DNA of 64,000 nucleotides from Nitrospiria bacterium (GTDB taxonomy: Bacteria > Nitrospirota > Nitrospiria > SBBL01 > JAADHI01). Position 1 is the first letter of the stretch, and every line of letters starts with the position of its first letter. Positions 1 through 7,292 of the stretch are shown one piece after another. Below the pieces are notes generated by a model that saw only the letters and a list, made by a program, of their open reading frames with translations, did not search any database and was not told the origin of the DNA. The translations under genes and the position numbers were made by a program. Location: the NCBI GenBank assembly GCA_945787655.1, contig CALZIJ010000002.1, forward strand, positions 6,697 through 70,696. The letters run 5' to 3'.

Positions 1-1497
1 GTAGTAGTGCTCACTGGCGTCATAGCTCACCTTTCCAACTCTGGATTCGATAATCTGTGCCACCAGCCCCCGGCAAGAGCCGCAACCTTGGCCCGCTTTG
101 GTTTTTGTTCCGACACTCGCGACACTGGTGCAGTGATCATTGTCTATCGCGGCGATAATCTCGCCCTTGCATACGCCATTGCAATTACAGATCTGAGCGG
201 AATCAGGCAAATCCGCTACATCAAACAAACGCGAGGCATCGGCTGCGCCAAAGAGTATCTCCCCACGATTATCAGGCAAGACCTGCTCATTTTGAAAAAG
301 CTGCATAAGGGTATCGCTAATTTCCGTATCCCCCAATAAAATGGCTCCATGTATTTTATTGTCCCGGACAATCAGTTTTTTATAAATACCCCGGCTAGGA
401 TCACGGTAAACCAATACCTCGTCATCGGTTTCCAAGCTTTCCTTTTCCCCCATTGAAGTCAGGTCCACACCCATGACTTTCAGTTTGGTGCCAGTGCGTG
501 ATCCATGATATTCCGCACGGTCATTCACCCCGGTTAATATATCCGCCAGCACGGCCACCTGCTCCCAAATGGGATCCACCAGACCATAGGTTCTTCCGCG
601 ATGTTCAATGCACTCTCCAACCGCATAAATATGCGGGTCATTCGTCCGCATCTGGTCATCGCATAGAATACCGCGATTCACTTTTAAGTCACTTTTTTGA
701 GCCACTTCTGTAATCGGAATGATCCCTGCACTAATCACCACCAAATCAGTTTCCAGAAGGCTCCCGTCATTAAAAATGATCCGGCTCACTCTCCCATTAT
801 TTTCTACCAGCTGTGCGGTAAAGGTTGACGTCAACACACGCAAACCCATGGCGCCCATGGCACGTTCCAGGATTTTTGCGGCTTCCATATCTAACTGGGC
901 AGGCATTAATTGATCCGCTGTTTCAATTACGGAAACTTCCAAATCATGGGTCATTAGTCCACGAGCCGCTTCCAGCCCCAGCAAACCTCCCCCAATGACA
1001 GCAGCCCTTTTACACTCTTTTGCATATTCTGCAATGACATCACAATCATCAATGGTGCGAAATAAAAAAACACCCGGCAGGTCACTCCCTTTTATCCGCG
1101 GAACAAAAGGCCGTGCGCCGGTGGCAATAATTAGTTCATCATACTCTGCTTCAATGAAGTCAGCCCCTGATTCTCCCTCAATTCCTGAGCCATAAGGCAC
1201 CGCACTTTTGGATAGTTTTAGCCCAAAAACCTTTTTTTGATTTCGGTCGATGTGTGTCACTTTGACGCCGGCATGCAATGTAATATTATTTTCTTCATAC
1301 CACTGCAGGGGATTGATAAAAATTTCGTCCGGCGGCTGCGTCTGATTGAGCACATTACTCAACAAAATCCGGTTATAATTGCCGTATGGCTCCGCACCAA
1401 ACATCACTATTTCAAAGGCATCGCGGTCCCGCTTCAGGATTTCTTCCACCGCTCTGGCGCCCGCCATTCCGTTTCCAATGACAACCAGCTTCTTCAC
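1..1497 (-). CDS. nirB: NirB-type nitrite reductase large subunit, N-terminal part (cut by window edge)
   Basis: The 499 visible residues form an FAD/NAD(P)-dependent disulfide-oxidoreductase-type flavoprotein. A dinucleotide-binding motif lies at the N-terminus (VVIGNGMAGAR, residues 4-14), and a BFD-like [2Fe-2S] domain near the cut carries Cys437, Cys439 (ICNCNGVCK), Cys472 and Cys475 (GCGSC). This order is that of NirB, the large subunit of cytoplasmic NADH nitrite reductase, which reduces nitrite to ammonium. Its sirohaem/[4Fe-4S] half would lie beyond the left edge. The start is GTG with GAGGAG seven bases upstream. It follows nirD by 52 bases on the same strand, which supports the assignment. 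Because the C-terminal half is unseen, a stand-alone NasB-like electron-transfer flavoprotein cannot be excluded. Confidence 0.82.
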   Translation of the reverse strand, partial: MKKLVVIGNGMAGARAVEEILKRDRDAFEIVMFGAEPYGNYNRILLSNVLNQTQPPDEIFINPLQWYEENNITLHAGVKVTHIDRNQKKVFGLKLSKSAVPYGSGIEGESGADFIEAEYDELIIATGARPFVPRIKGSDLPGVFLFRTIDDCDVIAEYAKECKRAAVIGGGLLGLEAARGLMTHDLEVSVIETADQLMPAQLDMEAAKILERAMGAMGLRVLTSTFTAQLVENNGRVSRIIFNDGSLLETDLVVISAGIIPITEVAQKSDLKVNRGILCDDQMRTNDPHIYAVGECIEHRGRTYGLVDPIWEQVAVLADILTGVNDRAEYHGSRTGTKLKVMGVDLTSMGEKESLETDDEVLVYRDPSRGIYKKLIVRDNKIHGAILLGDTEISDTLMQLFQNEQVLPDNRGEILFGAADASRLFDVADLPDSAQICNCNGVCKGEIIAAIDNDHCTSVASVGTKTKAGQGCGSCRGLVAQIIESRVGKVSYDASEHYY

Positions 1498-1549
1498 ACA
1501 CTTCTCCTCAATGTTTTAATTTTTTTTAAATCCCAACAAATCCAAAAAT

Positions 1550-1891
1550 TTATAATTTCACCAATTCGACTGATATTGGACGATATTCGATAAAAAGGAT
1601 CCCTTTTTCAACCCAGGCCGGGAAGGTCCGGACCGACTCGTTTTGGGCCGATCCCGCACCGGTCTTGAGGTCAAATTGGTGACCATGTAAAGGGCAAACC
1701 ACTTTTCCGTTTCCGATAATCCCTTCTGAAAGCGGTCCTCCCGCATGTGGGCAACGATTTTCTATCGCCGTCACCATACCATCTCTGGCCCGAAAAACCG
1801 CAACCCCTTCATCTTCAACCCGATAACAAATGCCTTGGCCCAAGGGCACTTTCTCTATCGGTCCAAGACTTACACGCCATGATTTTTCCAT
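1550..1891 (-). CDS. nirD: NirD, Rieske-type small subunit of nitrite reductase
   Basis: This 113-residue Rieske [2Fe-2S] protein has both ligand motifs: Cys-X-His in NRCPHAGGPL and Cys-X2-His in CPLHGHQFDL. Length and motifs fit NirD, the small subunit of assimilatory NADH nitrite reductase. The ATG was chosen because AAGGAG lies six bases upstream. A longer in-frame reading would begin inside the palindromic terminator-like element upstream and is unlikely. It precedes nirB on the same strand. Its leader carries a hairpin with a run of eight T and a sigma-54-like promoter, so expression is probably nitrogen-controlled. A general Rieske ferredoxin is the alternative, but the context favours NirD. 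Confidence 0.88.
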   Translation of the reverse strand: MEKSWRVSLGPIEKVPLGQGICYRVEDEGVAVFRARDGMVTAIENRCPHAGGPLSEGIIGNGKVVCPLHGHQFDLKTGAGSAQNESVRTFPAWVEKGILFIEYRPISVELVKL

Positions 1892-1920
1892 TTCATACTC
1901 CTTGATGACAGTTGTATTCT

Positions 1921-1997
1921 TAAAAAAAAGGCGCCTTGATGATATCATCAAGGCGCCTTTGCCTAAAAAACATTTAAATTCGTTTCAACTCCTTGAA
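1921..1997 (-). promoter_or_regulatory. Attenuator-like leader before nirD (ANTAR-type hairpin overlapping a terminator)
   Basis: Read on the minus strand, bases 1960-1927 form a perfect 34-base palindrome followed by T residues (eight T in all at 1929-1922), which is an intrinsic-terminator shape lying before, not after, nirD. Its 5' arm overlaps a second possible hairpin, AGGC-AAAGGC-GCCU (1964-1951), with a hexaloop having A at position 1 and G at position 4. That is the hallmark of the RNA motif bound by ANTAR antiterminators such as NasR/NasT. A weaker upstream hairpin with AAGGAG in or near its loop lies at 1997-1984. The overlap makes terminator and antiterminator mutually exclusive. 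The assignment is inferred, since no ANTAR protein gene is in the window. Confidence 0.6.
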
Positions 1998-2003
1998 TTT
2001 ATA

Positions 2004-2023
2004 GTAGCAAGTGTTATGCCTAA
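2004..2023 (-). promoter_or_regulatory. Sigma-54-like promoter for nirD
   Basis: The minus strand reads AGGCATAACACTTGCT, giving the invariant GG-N10-GC spacing (GG at 2020-2019, GC at 2008-2007), a full TTGC at -12 and a 4/6 match to TGGCAC at -24. The predicted start near 1995 lies just upstream of the attenuator hairpin. Two TGCAC motifs at 2085-2089 and 2104-2108 sit about 90-115 bases upstream of that start, at activator-binding distance, and resemble NtrC half-sites only weakly. Nitrogen control by sigma-54 would fit the downstream genes. Confidence 0.55.
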
Positions 2024-2170
2024 ATTTCATTGCAAATAAATTACATTAAAATACTTGTATTTTCAATACGTTATGAGAAAAAAATGCACTCTAAATTTTA
2101 CCCTGCACCTCCAAAAGTACGACAAAAATGTGTGCTTCGCGACAATAACCGCAGAGATATTCTATACCTT

Positions 2171-4027
2171 TTAATGGTTATCCATTAAAACCCCTACTTG
2201 AGGCCGTTTGGCCAGGCCAGAGGTTCGGGCTAAATCTTCAAAGGAGTGATTTCCCCAAAAGAATCCGCGAGGCACCGTTGTTGGAACCACAGAGACATAA
2301 AAAAGGGCCCTGCCAACCAATTCGTGAATCAGCGTCATTAAAGAGAAAAATGTCCATAAAATGATCCCGCCAACCGTTGTTGGTGGAAAGACCATGAAGA
2401 CCACCACCACACCGATGAGGACTTTCCAGCTCATCAACCTGACCTGAAAGATTTTCCCGTGAGCCTCGGTCAACATCATGCGGGAAACCGCCGCCTCCTC
2501 ACCATATTGTTTTAAATCCCGGAGATGATAATAAAGCGCAATGCGTTGCAATACCAAACCTGCGGTCAGTATCAATGAAAGACCCTGTAATAATGGCCCA
2601 ATTGTTTGCCCCGCCGCCAGACCGGCGACCCCAAAAAACAGGCCCAATGTGCTGCTGCCTAAAATGAGCCCGCTCGCCACAAAGACCGCACCAGAATGCC
2701 AATGATCCCAGAAAGGGCGTGCGGGAATGCGATAGCATCGATACATCGCATAGATCCCCAACGGGCCAAAAATCGCCGCCACACCACCTGTCAATGTCGG
2801 CAGAGTATTTGCAAAAAAATCTGGAAGCCAGGAAAGAGTGACCGGGAAAATGGTCATTAAACCAAAGGCTGTTAATAAACTGTAAAACCCTCCCATCATG
2901 GCGATTTCCCGACTCACCCATGAATGGCGCAAGTTATTCATCGCACGATAAAAATACTGCGGTTTTCCCAAGTGTAAAGTGGAGAGGGCCAAGCCGAAGG
3001 TTTGGAGCACCACCAGGGTCAATAACATCAAACCCAGAGCCAGCGGATGATTTTCAAAAGAAAACAACTCGGCAGCCGATGTGTTCACATAGGGCATTAA
3101 AAACAACATTAAGAAGGCCCCCACGACAAATTGAGAGATTAAAGTGAATAAAACCAGAGGGTCTTCTCGGGAACGAAGCTTCTTCCATCCCATTCCCTCA
3201 GACGGCGGCGCTGTCTTCTCCTTAACTCTGTATTGATTTTTTTCTCCCTGATCAAAAGACTCTTTTACGGTTGATGGGCCTTTATCCTGCTCATAATCAA
3301 GCGGAACATCATCAAGCCGATGAAAGGTGTCCGGCATCTCCGTGTTTAACTGAAAGCGAATATTCGGGCGAGAAATCGACGGATCAGTAAATGACGGGAT
3401 GGTTAATTTGGCTTCCTGTTGCTTCTTGGGGATATCCTCAATCACACCAAAATCAAGTGCGTTTCCCAAACAGGCGTCCACACAGGCAGGTTGCAGTCCC
3501 ACTTCAAGCCGGTCGATACACATATTACATTTTTGTACCTGTCCTTTTTCGGTATCTAGTTGAGGCGCATTGTAAGGACACACCCAGGTGCAGTAACCAC
3601 AGCCAAAACAGATTTCAGGATCTTGCAAAACAGCACCGTATTCCAGATATTTGGTATAGGCCCGCGTGGGACAACCCTTTAAACAAACCGGGTCTTCGCA
3701 ATGATTACACGCCATCGAAATGTTTATTCGAGTGACATCAGGATAACATCCCCCTTCGATGCTCCCGACACGCCTGTAGGCCATGTGCGGCGCGAGATCA
3801 TTCTTTTCGGAACAAGCCGATTCACAGGCATGACATGCAATGCAATTACTCGCATTAAAATGAAAACCGTGCTGCTTGTAGCGATTGGGGTTTTCCCCAT
3901 TGCCCTGGTCATGAACCTGATCATTAATCACAAGAGGCGCATCCTTCAGTTTCGGATAAGCCTGATCAAGGGCAATGGGTGTGCCGTGCTTGCTGTTTAA
4001 AGGAAAAACGGTTTCCGTCTTATGCAT
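2171..4027 (-). CDS. Fused [4Fe-4S] electron-transfer / DmsC-type membrane anchor subunit
   Basis: This 618-residue protein joins two usually separate subunits. The first ~200 residues are a DmsB/NrfC-type ferredoxin with four cysteine clusters (CIACHACESAC, CNHCEDPVCLKGC, CFGCGYCTWVC, and CNMCIDR followed by CVDAC), enough for four [4Fe-4S] centres. After a linker rich in charged residues, the part from about residue 290 is a DmsC-like integral membrane anchor with about eight hydrophobic helices, expected to oxidise quinol. It follows the molybdopterin subunit by 13 bases, with AAGGA before its ATG. Together they would form a membrane-anchored, quinol-fed molybdoenzyme. No Tat signal is evident on either subunit, so a cytoplasmic active site is inferred. 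Confidence 0.85.
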   Translation of the reverse strand: MHKTETVFPLNSKHGTPIALDQAYPKLKDAPLVINDQVHDQGNGENPNRYKQHGFHFNASNCIACHACESACSEKNDLAPHMAYRRVGSIEGGCYPDVTRINISMACNHCEDPVCLKGCPTRAYTKYLEYGAVLQDPEICFGCGYCTWVCPYNAPQLDTEKGQVQKCNMCIDRLEVGLQPACVDACLGNALDFGVIEDIPKKQQEAKLTIPSFTDPSISRPNIRFQLNTEMPDTFHRLDDVPLDYEQDKGPSTVKESFDQGEKNQYRVKEKTAPPSEGMGWKKLRSREDPLVLFTLISQFVVGAFLMLFLMPYVNTSAAELFSFENHPLALGLMLLTLVVLQTFGLALSTLHLGKPQYFYRAMNNLRHSWVSREIAMMGGFYSLLTAFGLMTIFPVTLSWLPDFFANTLPTLTGGVAAIFGPLGIYAMYRCYRIPARPFWDHWHSGAVFVASGLILGSSTLGLFFGVAGLAAGQTIGPLLQGLSLILTAGLVLQRIALYYHLRDLKQYGEEAAVSRMMLTEAHGKIFQVRLMSWKVLIGVVVVFMVFPPTTVGGIILWTFFSLMTLIHELVGRALFYVSVVPTTVPRGFFWGNHSFEDLARTSGLAKRPQVGVLMDNH

Positions 4028-4040
4028 ATTGCATCCTTAT

Positions 4041-6221
4041 TTAGTATGTTCGTTCCGAGAGAATAGATTCAGCGGCAGTCTTCTGATCGACCACACGTTC
4101 AAGTCGGACAGCAGACTGTTTATAAGCGGGTTGTCGCGAATAGGGATCAAGCAGTCCCAAAACCAGGCGGTTCACGCAATTGTAATAGTGCATTGGAATA
4201 AAAATGGCATCCTCTGCGACACGTTCAGTCAGTTGCGCCAACACGAGGGCGCTGTCACGGCGTGAAACAACCCGGACAATTTCCATTGCCTGTATGCCTA
4301 ATCGCGCTGCAGTTCTGGGATTGATTTCCATGAATGGGGTCGGGCTGAATTTATTCAGGTTTCCAATTTTTCCGGTTTTGGTTCGCGTATGCCAATGTTC
4401 CACGAGCCGTCCGGTATTGAGCCAAAAGGGATAACTTTCATCCGGCACTTCATTATTATCAACAAAGGGAAGTGGAATCAGCTTGGCCTTCCCGTCTTCA
4501 AATTGAAACCGGCCATCGGCATAAAGACGCGGACTCCCTTGGGGCTGCGATGCGTTGCAAGGCCACTGAATCCCACGGGAAGCTTCGATCTTATCGTGAG
4601 TCATCCCCGAATAATCACACAACCGGCCTTTGGACGCCTCGCGAATTTCATCAAAAACAGCTTCGGGCGTTTCTGAAAAATGTATATTTTTGGCACGTTC
4701 AAACTGCTTTGCCAGTTGACTGAAAATCCAGAGATCCGTCTTCGCCTGTCCAGGAGGCTCAACCACTTTTCGAACGATGTTAACACGGCGCTCGGTATTG
4801 GTAAAAACCCCGGTTTTTTCCCCCCACAAGGCGGCAGGAAAATAAACGTGCGCGGACTCTGCGGTTTCAACATCGGCATACGCATCCTGCACGACCAAAA
4901 ATTCAAGTTGCTCCAGCAGTTTTCGAATCTTGGGGCTATTCGGCATCGAGGTCATGGGATTCGTGGCAATGAGCCACAGGCCTTTGATTTCACCCCGTTC
5001 AATGGCAGGGAAGATATCCGTTTCGGTCAAGCCTCTTTTTTCAGGAAAGTGTTGCGCATCCACACCCCAGAAATCTGCGGCGAAGGCCCTGTCTTCGGCA
5101 TTTTCTAAAAGGCGGTAACCCGGCAGACCGGAGCAGGAAGAGAATTCCCGTGTCCCCATGGCATTGCACTGTCCGGTAATTGAAAGAGAGGTGCCGCCCG
5201 GTTTTCCGATATTTCCGGTGATCAAGTTTAAATTGTTGATGGCCACAACACCGTCAGAGCCGTGCGTGGATTGATTGATCCCCATGGTCCAGATCGTCAT
5301 GGCGGCCCCGGCCTCGGCATAAATCCGCGCCACTTTACGGATCATCCTCGCTGAAATCCCGCAAATCGGTTCGGCCACTTCGGGACTGTATTGATCAACC
5401 AGTGCATTGAAGGCTTCAAACCCGTTCGTATGGGTTTGGATATAGTTTCGATCTTCGAGCCCTTCTTTTATAATCACATGGGCCATTGCGTTTAAAAGGA
5501 CAAGGTCCGTACCGGGAGTGATTGGCAAGTGAATATCTGCCAACTGTGCAAACATGGTAACGCGTGGATCAACCACAATAACCGGAAACTTCCTGCGGTC
5601 ATAGGCCTCTTTTAAACGATAATAAATAATCGGGTGCTGCTCTGGTAAATTGGAGCCAATCGCAAGTAAACACCCTGTGTGTTCAAAATCATCATAACAC
5701 CCTGGCGGACCGTCACTGCCGAATGAACGCTTATAGCCGGACACAGCGGATGCCATGCACAAGGTCGTATTGCCGTCGTAATTATTGGTGCCGATGACCG
5801 CCCGAACCAGTTTACCCAGGGTATAAAATTCTTCGGTATAAATCTGACCGGTCGATACAATGGCAAAACTGTCCCGGCCATAGATGGCTTGAACCCTTGA
5901 AATCTCCGAGGCCGTTTTTTTTAAAGCCTCATCCCAACTTGTTTCCTGAAACCCATCGGACCGGTCTTTTCTTAATAAAGGAACAACACCACGGTTCTTC
6001 GATTCAAACACTTCAAACTCATAAATCCCTTTCAGGCAGAGTTTCCCCCGGTTGACATCGGCAGTTTCCACGCCACGGGCGGTTACGGCTTTTCCGGCCT
6101 TGTTCACGCCGACCTCTATAGAACACCCCGTAGAACAATATCCACAGGTGGTGTAAACCCACTTTTCAACCGGTTTAACCGGCAATTGAATCGGGTTTTT
6201 ATGCAGACGTCCAAATAACAT
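4041..6221 (-). CDS. nasA: Molybdopterin nitrate reductase catalytic subunit (NarB/NasA family)
   Basis: The 726 residues match the assimilatory nitrate reductase family in length and motifs. An N-terminal [4Fe-4S] site is seen in CGYCSTGC with a fourth cysteine in KLCLKG. The NarB/NapA signature LCMASAVSGYKRSFGSDGPP contains the likely molybdenum-ligand cysteine, and a C-terminal molydopterin-dinucleotide-binding domain follows (WLNTGRLVEHWHTRTKTG). There is no Tat signal and no C-terminal BFD domain, so it resembles cyanobacterial NarB more than Klebsiella NasA. The usual ferredoxin or NADH partner is replaced by the adjacent DmsBC fusion. With nirD and nirB downstream it would feed nitrite to ammonium formation. 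Formate dehydrogenase is the main alternative, but the nirBD context and the signature argue against it. Confidence 0.87.
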   Translation of the reverse strand: MLFGRLHKNPIQLPVKPVEKWVYTTCGYCSTGCSIEVGVNKAGKAVTARGVETADVNRGKLCLKGIYEFEVFESKNRGVVPLLRKDRSDGFQETSWDEALKKTASEISRVQAIYGRDSFAIVSTGQIYTEEFYTLGKLVRAVIGTNNYDGNTTLCMASAVSGYKRSFGSDGPPGCYDDFEHTGCLLAIGSNLPEQHPIIYYRLKEAYDRRKFPVIVVDPRVTMFAQLADIHLPITPGTDLVLLNAMAHVIIKEGLEDRNYIQTHTNGFEAFNALVDQYSPEVAEPICGISARMIRKVARIYAEAGAAMTIWTMGINQSTHGSDGVVAINNLNLITGNIGKPGGTSLSITGQCNAMGTREFSSCSGLPGYRLLENAEDRAFAADFWGVDAQHFPEKRGLTETDIFPAIERGEIKGLWLIATNPMTSMPNSPKIRKLLEQLEFLVVQDAYADVETAESAHVYFPAALWGEKTGVFTNTERRVNIVRKVVEPPGQAKTDLWIFSQLAKQFERAKNIHFSETPEAVFDEIREASKGRLCDYSGMTHDKIEASRGIQWPCNASQPQGSPRLYADGRFQFEDGKAKLIPLPFVDNNEVPDESYPFWLNTGRLVEHWHTRTKTGKIGNLNKFSPTPFMEINPRTAARLGIQAMEIVRVVSRRDSALVLAQLTERVAEDAIFIPMHYYNCVNRLVLGLLDPYSRQPAYKQSAVRLERVVDQKTAAESILSERTY

Positions 6222-6235
6222 TAATTTTTCCCATT

Positions 6236-6298
6236 AAAAAGGCGCATAGACCAAATCGGTCTAGGCGCCTTAGCCAAAAGAAACACTTCCTTGTGCTT
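6236..6298 (-). promoter_or_regulatory. ANTAR-type two-hairpin attenuator leader before nasA
   Basis: On the minus strand three structures lie in the 5' leader. Hairpin 1 is a 6-bp stem (one G-U) at 6298-6281 closing the hexaloop AAGGAA, with A at position 1 and G at position 4. Hairpin 2 at 6275-6264 is GGC-TAAGGC-GCC, with G at position 4 but T at position 1. A 13-bp terminator stem with one mismatch at 6270-6240, loop GATTT, ends in five T. Hairpin 2 and the terminator share bases and exclude each other. This is the layout known for ANTAR-protein antitermination of nitrate assimilation operons. The sequence GGC(T/A)AAGGCGCC recurs before nirD. Confidence 0.68.
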
Positions 6299-6348
6299 CG
6301 AAGAAGTCTAATAGTCTGAAACATGACGAAAAAGAACGGTTTCTTATT

Positions 6349-7272
6349 TCATATCCCTCTTTTCAACTGACTGATCTGTTCGATAATCTCTAAAAAATCT
6401 TGGGAGTCAATTGATTGTATAAATTTCACACCAAAAATATCCTGATGACCGGACATAAATGGCCTCCGGTATCGTATTATCCCAAAAAGTGTCATCTTAA
6501 TGGTTTGGAGACTGCCTTGAGACCGATGTGTTGACAACATGGGAAACTGTAGACAGATTATTTTTCCTGGCTGAGCCATATTCTCCCCCTTTTGCGGGAT
6601 GATGGCTGCACCGGAAACAGAGAGATCATGAAGGCGGCCGGGAATGTTTTTTTGGATAATACCCTCCATCACATCCTTCTCTTCATTAAAATGCGTTACA
6701 GGCGCAGCAGAGTCATCTTTTGACTTTGGTGATACTTGAACATCCGAACAAATGAATTCCTGAATATTTAATAAGCCCGGTTCCTTCTCCTGATCCACTC
6801 GGCGAACCATTTTAAGCTTGAATTGGCCTAACGCTTGGGTCACTTTATCTGAAAGCGTTGTCTGCAGTATCGGATCATCCAGATTCATGGGCCACCGTTT
6901 TTGTATCCTCGGATCAGCAAAGGCCAAGACCACTTTGGGGAACATGAGCTTTTTAACAAAACCCTGAATCACATATTTTCTGGATTCCCGGTACAAAACA
7001 AGAAGAATACGGTCATTAAACCCGACTTTGACTGAATCCGGTAATATAATGACAACCTGTGTTTCATCAGCACTGATAATTCGGGTTTGGCGAACCCGGC
7101 CTTCCGCCGTAATCAATTGGGCAATTTTTTCCTGACGTTCGTATTCTGCCAGGATACGTTTGCACAAATCCTGTTTTAAATTAACTTGATGGACAGATTC
7201 CTCATTCGTTTGAAGTAGTGCCCGGTCAATCGGAAGCTGGATCATTTTGTATCCAGGAGCTGTGCCTGTCAT
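6349..7272 (-). CDS. PilZ-domain-like protein, possible c-di-GMP effector
   Basis: This 307-residue soluble protein has a C-terminal part (about 200-300) resembling PilZ, with the motif HDLSVSGAAI (Asp216 to Gly221, the D-S-x-x-G half) and later GVKF as in PilZ cores. The N-terminal ~120 residues look like a YcgR/PilZN-type beta domain. The arginine half of the c-di-GMP site (RxxxR) is not clearly placed; the RR at residues 157-158 is far upstream. Binding is therefore plausible but unproven. The start is uncertain between M1 and M10; the latter has a GGAT five bases upstream. It is the third gene of an operon with two secreted proteins and ends about 50 bases before the nasA leader. Confidence 0.62.
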   Translation of the reverse strand: MTGTAPGYKMIQLPIDRALLQTNEESVHQVNLKQDLCKRILAEYERQEKIAQLITAEGRVRQTRIISADETQVVIILPDSVKVGFNDRILLVLYRESRKYVIQGFVKKLMFPKVVLAFADPRIQKRWPMNLDDPILQTTLSDKVTQALGQFKLKMVRRVDQEKEPGLLNIQEFICSDVQVSPKSKDDSAAPVTHFNEEKDVMEGIIQKNIPGRLHDLSVSGAAIIPQKGENMAQPGKIICLQFPMLSTHRSQGSLQTIKMTLFGIIRYRRPFMSGHQDIFGVKFIQSIDSQDFLEIIEQISQLKRGI

Positions 7273-7292
7273 TACCTTATTGCTTATGAGGT

